From positions 98,177,501-98,241,500 of the forward strand of contig JADMNL010000028.1 of assembly GCA_016271365.2 (NCBI GenBank): a DNA stretch of 64,000 nucleotides, read 5' to 3'. Positions 57,230-64,000 of this stretch are shown here, one piece after another. The first letter of the stretch is position 1, and each line of letters starts with the position of its first letter. The notes under the pieces are model-generated. The model was not told where the DNA came from and did no database searches. It worked only from the letters and a program-made list of their open reading frames with translations. Both the position numbers and the translations under genes were made by a program. Source of the DNA: Neoceratodus forsteri. Its lineage: Eukaryota > Chordata > Ceratodontiformes > Ceratodontidae.

Positions 57230-58750
57230 CACTGTTAAGAAAAATGGGTACCCGACAGAAGTGGCTGTGCACCGGCTGGTGGAGTGGTGTACTGGGAGAG
57301 ATCGACCCCAAAATGCTATGCTTATCCTGGACATCCCCTGGGTATCACACGGACACTGTGCAGGGAGTACTTTCCAAGGTGGAAGGTTTACAAAACCCTG
57401 TGGTGGTGGGTCGGCATGCTAATCTGCTCACCCACACTTTTCTGGCCCTAGTAGAGTTTAAGGATCCCATAGATAGCTCCAAAGTGCCACAGACCATTAC
57501 CCCAGAGGAGCCCTCACTGCTTGGAGAGTGATAACTAAGGACAGTAAAGACCGGGGAATCAGCCCCCACCACTATCTGAAACTTTTGAGGAGAAATTTGC
57601 TGAATGGTTGCTGGGAGAGGGAAAACTGTGGAGGACTTGAAGAAACTATTCTTGCCACCTGGGGTGTCCTCCCCAACACCCTCTCCTGCTCCAGTGCCCG
57701 TAATGGTGGCTGAACCAATGCAGACTCCTATTTCTGCACCTGCCATTAGTCACGACTCTTACGAAGGTTGAGGATCTTCTCTGGCACCCTCCCCACCCCC
57801 CAGGGGAGGATGACTGGGAGACCTGGATAGACTATGTTGCCCCAAGTGCTAGAATGGCAATGCTCGGAAGGCTAAAAGCGAAGAGGGTTAGTGAGAGCCT
57901 CCGGGTCCTGCCCTGGCTACCATCCGTGCTAAACGGGCCAGTAACCCTGAAGCGACTGCACAGGCCTATCTTGAGGCCTTGGAGAATGTGTATGGGAGCC
58001 CAGATTCTGATGAGGACCTATGGTGGAGAGTAAGAAATGCACAACAGTACCAAGGGAGTTGTTGTCTGTGTATGTCTCGGCTGGAAAAATTAGTTGCAAG
58101 AATGCCTCAGAAAGGGTAGTTTGCCAGCGATTGAACTGGGCCGAACCAGACTGGACAGAATCCTTAAGTCTGCCCCCTTCTCAGAATTGCTGTTGCTTCA
58201 GTTACGCCTGGCAAATCGACTGGAATCCCCACCCTCCTATGATGAGTTAATGAGAGAAATTCGAGGAGTTGAGAAAGGCGACCTCGGGAGGTACCTGCAC
58301 CAACAGCTGTGGCTCTGACCCAGTGACTGAGGTGACCCATCAAGTGACGTTCAGGGGCAGAGGTTGACAGTCAATGAGTGCTCTGACAAGGAAAAGATAT
58401 GCCACAATGGGGCGAACTGTTGAGAGAGATCCGGAATTCAAAACAGTCCCTTTATGAAGGCCGCGCCTGCAAGTACGGGCCCTGACCTATATCCGACTGC
58501 ATCTGCTATGGGGGTGGGGTACCCACCATGTATCTCCTACTGATAACAGCTCCAAACTCAATTCCTTGACCATGGAAGTGGAGAAACTGACGAGATGTCT
58601 CCAAATGCTTATCACGCCGCAGACAGAGATGGCACCCAGGTTTCCAGTTAGTAATACCCCGCCCTGGCTCCCAGTGTGGCGCCTCGGCCAGCTCAAACTC
58701 CAGAAAGTATGTTTTGCTATAATTGTGGGAAAGATGGGCACATGAAAGGA
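57230..58750 (+). pseudogene. gag: Gag of copy B, PNMA-like, frameshifted
   Basis: This copy shows the PNMA-type N-terminal part more clearly: GLQNPVVVGRHANLLTHTFL and ALVEFKDPIDSSK in one frame (about 57385-57480). The capsid C-terminal part has LDRILKSAP (about 58151-58177) and PPSYDELMREIR (about 58230-58266). The zinc knuckle CYNCGKDGH starts at 58715, again with its last Cys out of frame. Frame breaks differ partly from those of copy A. Gag assembles the particle around element RNA. Confidence 0.78.
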
Positions 58751-58849
58751 ATGCCAGTCCCCAAAGACACTGACAAAGTTGCATATAGGCTACAAGGAGA
58801 GCTTGGGAGAAGAAATCAGTGGTTAGAGGTGCGACATGATCCAGTGAGG

Positions 58850-59890
58850 GCACCAAAAATGCTAATTCACGTCCTTTTGTGGCAAGGTCAGTTGCCCAGG
58901 CCCCACTACACCTCTCCAGACTGGTCCAGAATAGTGGGTCCCTCCATGGAGACCACTGTAAAGGTGAATGGAGTGTCTACAAGAGCTGTATTAGACAGTG
59001 GCTCCCAAGTGACAATTATGTTCCAGGATTGGTATCAGAAGCATTTGTCAGATGTACCCTTACAACCATTAGAAGGACTGCATGTATGGGGGTTAAGTGA
59101 GAAGGCCTACCCTATTCCGGGTATATCCGAATTTGGCTGTCTTTCCCCACCTCCGTGGCTGGAGTGGCCGAACAAGTAGAGACCCTAGCCTTAGTGTGTC
59201 CCCACTGGACTGTATGATGGTGTCCTTTGTTGATTGGAACAAATGCTCATATGTTCGGAAGGCTGGCACAGTTGTGTTATGAAAACAGGGGTCAAAGACT
59301 AGTAGAGCTTTAAGAGTTCCGGCTTTAATTAAGAAGGCCTGAGGCACAGAGAGATGCTGAAAAACAGAACCAGAGGACACGGTCGGATTGTATGGAAGAA
59401 GGATCCTGAGTCTCTGATCCTGGCGCCAAATGCCCAGTGTACCTTACAGGGAGAGGTCCGTATCAGAAAGGATGTTAAGAATAAAATATTAATGTTGGAT
59501 GCACCAGACGATGGAAAATTGCCAGAGGGACTGCTGGTCAAGCCTAGTATTTGCCCTAGAGCCCATGCTTATGCCAGAAGGGTAATGGTCCAAGTTCATA
59601 ATGTGTCTGAAAGAGACATTCGAGTAAACAGAGGTTGCATCCTGGCTAATGTGCATTGTGCAGACACTGCAGTGCTACCCAGCAGCAAGAGTTCAAGGAA
59701 GAATGACAGAGTAGCATACTGACTTGTTTGATTTGTGACTCCCGCTGCCAGCTGAATGGAAAGTGAGGATCAGTGAGAAGCTTGCCCAGAGAGACCAGGT
59801 GTTTTCTTTAAAGGAATGGGATGTAGGATGCGTGCAGGCTGAGCACAATATCCGGCTGCATGATGAAAGACCATTTGTGAGAGGTCTCGA
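58850..59890 (+). pseudogene. pol: Protease and linker of copy B
   Basis: A 167-residue open frame (58676-59179) joins the zinc knuckle to the protease, with VLDSGSQVTIMF and the Asp-Ser-Gly at 58994-59002, then LHVWGLSEKAYPIPG. The linker reads open from 59354 to 59722, with ILMLDAPDDGKLPEGLLV and VHNVSERDIRVN. Frame breaks near 59170-59230, 59335 and 59715. Confidence 0.85.
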
Positions 59891-60700
59891 CGCCTGGCAC
59901 CTGCTGACATAGATGATGTGAGACGGCATCTGCAAGAGATGTTAGCTGCTGGTGTAATACAAGAATCCAGAAGCCCTTATGCTTCCCCCATTGTGGTAGT
60001 GAGGAAAAAGAATGGAACAGTAAGGATTGTGTGGATTATCGCACCTTAAACCGGCGGACTATCCCTGATCAGTACACAATGCCCGCATTCAGGATGCTGG
60101 ACTGCCTAAGCAGGAGCAAGTGGTTCTCTGTGCTGGATCTCCACGGTGGGTACTACCAGATCCCGATGGCCCCAGAGGACCGTGAGAAGACGGCCTTTAT
60201 CTGTCCGCTTGGCTTCTATGAATTCATGAGGATGCCTCAAAGGGATTTCAGGTGCCCAGCCACTTTTCAACGATTGATGGAGCGTGCAGTGGGGACATGA
60301 ACTTACTAGAGTGCCTGGTATACCTAGATGATGTTATTGTGTTTGGCAGCTCACTGGAGGAACATGAGAGCAGATTATTTAAGGTATTGGACCGACTGGA
60401 GGACTTTGGTCTTAAACTGTCCATTGATAAGTGTCAATTCTTTCAAACATCAGTAAAGTATGTGGGACACATAGTATCCACCGAGGGAATAGAGACCGAC
60501 CCAAGTAAGTTGAGGCCTTGACCACCTGGCCACAGCCCAAAATCTAAAAGAACTGCAAAGATTCCTGGGATTCTGTGGTTATTATCGGCTTCATCAAGGA
60601 CTATTCAAGAGTGATCCGCCCTTTACTTAACCTTACTCAAGGGTATCCCCCAACCCACAAAAATACCAAAGTCAGCGTCCCTCAAGACTGAAAGAGTGTA
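59891..60700 (+). pseudogene. pol: Reverse transcriptase domain of copy B
   Basis: It contains DYRTLNRRTIPDQYTMP (about 60031-60083), WFSVLDLHGGYYQIPMAP, the catalytic YLDD at 60321-60332 and KYVGHIVSTEGIETDPSK (about 60456-60510). Shared frame breaks with copy A lie around 60238-60250 and 60290. Private breaks lie near 60027, 60090 and 60525. The thumb segment FLGFCGYYR is at about 60560-60590 with a private 3-base loss. Confidence 0.93.
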
Positions 60701-60739
60701 TTTTCATCCGAGTGAAGTATTTGGGGCCCGCTGGACTCC

Positions 60740-61200
60740 TGATTGTGAGACTGCTTCTCATGAGATCATATATCAACTTACCCATGCTCCAGTGCTGGCC
60801 TATGCCGATCCAAGAAAACCTTAGTCCTGCACACTGATGCTAGCTTGCAAGGGTTGGGGCTGTGTTGTACCAAGAGCACGAGAATGGCCTGAGACCAGTG
60901 GCCTTTGCCAGTAGAAGCCTGACCCCATCCGAAAAGAACTATCCTGTACATAAGTTAGAGTTCCTAGCTTTGAAGTGGGCTATTGTTGACCAATTCCATG
61001 AGTACTTGTATGGGGCTAAAATACTAGTAAAACTGACAATAATCCTTTGACCTATGTGCAGACCTCAGCTAAGTTGGATGCCACTGGCCATAGGTGGCTT
61101 TCTGCATTATCTACATATGACTATGTCTCGAATACCGAGCAGGTCTGAACCACATAGATGCTGATGCTCTCTCCTGAGGCCTGTTCCCCAGAATGATTGG
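60740..61200 (+). pseudogene. pol: RNase H domain of copy B
   Basis: HTDASLQGLG-type strand near 60830-60860, then LYQEHENGLRPVAFASRSL (about 60862-60920) and KLEFLALKWAIVDQFHEYLY (about 60953-61013). The shared A-run break near 61030 follows, then the terminal AGLNHIDADAL (about 61139-61172). Confidence 0.88.
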
Positions 61201-61599
61201 GTCCGATTGGCAGAACCTGACATTCGGGCACTCTGCGGAAGTTTGACAGGGAGGAACAAATGTCCACGAGACTAGTGGACTGCATGGTGGATTGCTTGGG
61301 ACCCTCTGAGATGCATACCTGCTGCTTATTGCCCACTTTTCTGCAATAGACATTGGTGCACTGCCTCAGCTGGACAATGACAGTATTCAGGCGGCTCAAT
61401 CCACGATCCCATGATCAAAGCAGCTTTAGAAGCCCTCTATGCAGGAAAAGATGTGTCCAAATTACGTCCCACTGATTTGAGAACTGCACTGTTATACAAA
61501 GAAGGTCCTAAGTTGAAACTGATCAATAAACTGTTATACAGAGAAACAGTAGACAGAGGGGACAAGTAGACAAACAACAACTAGTTCTGCCCACTGTCT

Positions 61600-62650
61600 T
61601 CGAGACTCAGTACTGAGGTCCTTGCACAACTACATGGGGCACCTTGGTATAGACAGAACACTTGACTTGGTGAGATCCAGATTCTATTGGCCTAAGATGG
61701 GGCTGATGTGGAGCAACACATTCGAACTTGTAGTCGCTGCTTACAGAGGAAAGCTTTGCCCCAGAGGGCTGCCCTTGTTAACATCACCACCAGTGCACCC
61801 ATGGAGCTGGTCTGTATTGATTTTCTGAGTTTGGAGTCAGATCAAAGAAATATCAGTAATGTGCTGGTGGTCACTGACCATTTCACAGATATGCCCAAGC
61901 TTTCCCACCAAAGAGCAGAAAGCATCCACTGTGGCCAAAGTACTTGTGAAAACTTTTTGTTCACTATGGGGCTCCACAAAGAATCCATTCTGATCAAGGG
62001 AGAGACTTTGAGAGTCGTCTGATCAAAGAGATGCTTTCTCTGTGGGAGTGCAAAGTCCAGAACCACTCCTTGCCACCCCAGGGGACCCACAGCCTGAACG
62101 TTTCAACCGCACTTTGCTAGATATGCTAGGCACCCTGCACCCAAAGGACAAGCCTAGATGGAGCCAACAAATTAGCACCCTGGTACATGCTTATAACTGC
62201 ACCAAAAGTGATGCCACTGGATTCTCCCCCACCGCCTGATGTTTGGAAGAGAAGCTCGACTACCAGTAGATGTGTGTTTGGGGTCTCTCCTGATGGGGTT
62301 CAAGCTGACAACTATTTACAGTATGTGCAAAAGTTAAAGGCCCAGCTAACTCATGCGTACCAACTGGCTCAAACCATGGCTGCCAAAAGAAATCTGGCCA
62401 ACAAAGAAAGGTATGATAAAAGGTGAAAGCACAGGAACTCCAGGAGGGAGATCGGTATTGCTAAGAAATCTGGGACTGCATGGCAAGCACAAGATTGCTG
62501 ACAGATGGCACCATCTCCCCTACATTGTAGTGGGCAAACTAGATGATCTGCCAGTGTGTACAAAGTAAGGCCTGAGAATAATTCAAAAGATGTAAAAACA
62601 ATGCATAGAAATCATTTACTGCCCATTGGACAAATCTTAATTGAGTCTGA
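61600..62650 (+). pseudogene. pol: Integrase of copy B, frameshifted
   Basis: HHCC zinc domain (MGHLGIDRTLDLV about 61634-61672, TCSRC at 61726-61740), the core CIDFLS (Asp at 61816), DQG near 61990-62001 and PERFNRTLLDML (Glu at 62096). At the DQG site this copy keeps the base that copy A lacks. The GPY/F-like end RWHHLPYIVVGKLDDLPV (about 62506-62560) follows. Breaks lie near 61700, 61880, 61910, 61960, 62010 and 62210. Confidence 0.92.
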
Positions 62651-63380
62651 GCCCCTAGAAGATGCCCCTCTGGACCAGTGACTAGAGCTGCTGCTAAGAA
62701 AAGATCAAGAAAGTCTGCACCTACAGATGCAAAGTTAAAGTGTTCCCTCCACAAGTCCCAGTTGAGCATGACTGTCAGTCCATATGGAAGAAAGTAGAGT
62801 GACTTTGAATACTATCCTTCTTACGAACTGAGTCAATTGTTTGGGCAATCCCTAGTCAATACTGGAGACAAAGCTGGGCCTTCTGGACTGTCTAAGCCCC
62901 AGCTTCATCCCTGGAGCCAATGCTCCCAGAAAGTGAAGTGCAAAGCATCAGATCAGATGAAATGGAATCATTGTGCATGGTTGAACTGTTTGAGCTTTCA
63001 GGGAGGAAAATGATAGATTGGGGCAGACTGGTGATACACCGAACAAGAAGAGTATTTTGAGTGCCCTGACAGTCCACTGCCAGTGTCCGAGCTCTCCATG
63101 CGAGCCAAATGTTGTGGACTCAGAAACTGTAACTCCTGGAGCTGAAAGTGCCCCAAGTTTTAGCCTCTCTACCCCCATGGAGACTCCCCTGACAAGTGAG
63201 GACAATGCTGAAAATGAGGCTCAGAGTGCAGAGACTATAACAGTTCTCCCCTAGAAAGACTGGTCGAGCTGTAAAGCCTGTGGTGCACCTCAGTTATGAT
63301 TCACTTGGGAGGCCTGTGGACTTGCCTCTCAATGTTGTCCATAAAGGAGTGTATGTGTCCCCGAGCTCATTGCCCAAACT
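62650..63380 (+). pseudogene. Pol C-terminal tail of copy B
   Basis: Same acidic, Ser/Pro-rich tail as copy A, ending with the basic TGRAVKPVV segment near 63260-63290. Broken by frame changes near 62795, 63040 and 63095. No envelope features. Confidence 0.5.
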
Positions 63381-63689
63381 GAGCATCAGTGCTAACTCAA
63401 GTTACTTGTGTTGCCCTCTAGTATGGTGCCCTTGCCCCATCCAGCCCAAGGTAACTGATAGGGAAGGCCCCCTCTCTTCAGGTTTCATGTACAAGAGGTA
63501 ATAACTTGAGTTATGGTACAATGTGTATGTAATACTGTGTAAAGAGTGATACTGCAATGTTTCAGAAATGTGTTCTTGGTAAAATGATATATTGACTGAT
63601 GATTACATATGCGAGCCTAATGCAAATGTATATGGTTGCAGTTGAAACTTATGGGGTACTTGCTTGCGCGGACGTCAAGCTTTCCCAAG

Positions 63690-63698
63690 CCAGGAAGG
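63690..63698 (+). other. Polypurine tract of copy B
   Basis: CCAGGAAGG directly before TGTAACCC. Confidence 0.8.
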
Positions 63699-64000
63699 TG
63701 TAACCCACTGCAACTGGGGTTCCCAAAGACTTCCAGGAGCTTGCTTGAATGCTCCAAGCCTGAATGGTGTTTGGCATTTAAGCCATTTATCAGTGAGTGT
63801 TTTAGAACCTCTGGTACTGTCTCTTTAAGAGCTGTCTGCTTGCAGACATAATTAGTTTGTATGGGGGACTGTGTGTTTCTTTGATTGAGTATCACTCAAG
63901 CTGCCAATTCACTTCATTTTGCAGTCACTAGGAGTGCAAAGGGAACCTATCTGAAAGATGTAACTGTTTGCCAGAAATTATTTAGAGTAATAATGAAATT
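63699..64000 (+). repeat. 3' LTR of copy B, truncated by the window end
   Basis: Matches the first 300 bases of the copy B 5' LTR (55566 on) closely; a 6-base loss occurs near 63900 (CTGCTGCC to CTGCC type). The remaining 1.3 kb lies outside the window. Confidence 0.95.

Larger units (their letters stand above)
55566..64000 (+). mobile_element. Ty3/gypsy LTR retrotransposon, copy B (3' end cut by window)
   Basis: Same family, orientation and domain order as copy A: 5' LTR, primer binding site, Gag, PR, RT, RNase H, IN, tail, polypurine tract and the start of the 3' LTR. Internal length (57178-63698, 6521 bases) is within 10 bases of copy A. Differences between the copies are mostly 1-base indels. 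Confidence 0.95.

Overview
The window looks like intergenic, repeat-rich nuclear DNA from a non-mammalian vertebrate. I found no convincing host gene exon. Nearly everything with coding character is a broken open reading frame of a transposable element. The mix is what I would expect in a large vertebrate genome (amphibian, lungfish or similar): Ty3/gypsy with a PNMA-like Gag, Gmr1-type Ty3/gypsy, CR1, Rex1/L2-like and Tx1-like LINEs, and tRNA-derived SINEs. The species call is an inference and weak.

Layout. 1-9171: a nearly full-length Ty3/gypsy element (copy A, its 5' LTR cut by the window edge), whose 3' LTR ends inside an unclassified composite repeat (9172-10205). 10206-13441: mostly unassigned DNA, with a candidate conserved noncoding block near 10590-10935. 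13442-14958: a probable solo LTR on the minus strand. 15195-17521: a 5'-truncated CR1 LINE. 17960-19060: a 1.1 kb minisatellite. 19080-22725: a Rex1/L2-like LINE. 23066-31113: a second copy of the composite repeat, split by a minus-strand CR1 (24228-29844) that carries about five 138-bp monomers at its 5' end. 31114-46679: a minus-strand Gmr1-like element with the order Gag-PR-IN-RT-RH, itself split by a SINE, which is in turn split by a Tx1-like LINE (34052-39938); its 5' LTR is split by a third composite repeat copy (43574-45533). 46733-55560: SINEs, a 135-bp palindrome, two degenerate tandem repeats and otherwise unassigned DNA. 55566-64000: a second copy (B) of the first Ty3/gypsy family, its 3' LTR cut by the window end.

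The elements do not work together as a system. They form a stratigraphy of nested insertions whose relative ages can be read. The two Ty3/gypsy copies are very similar and differ mainly by 1-base indels, which suggests either young copies with assembly indel errors or a family spread in a damaged state.

Most notable: the IN-before-RT order and SCAN-like Gag of the Gmr1-type element; a 64-bp tRNA-Leu-like sequence including an encoded CCA at its primer binding site; the three-level nest; the composite repeat with its hairpin and conserved splice-like signals; and CR1 5' monomers.
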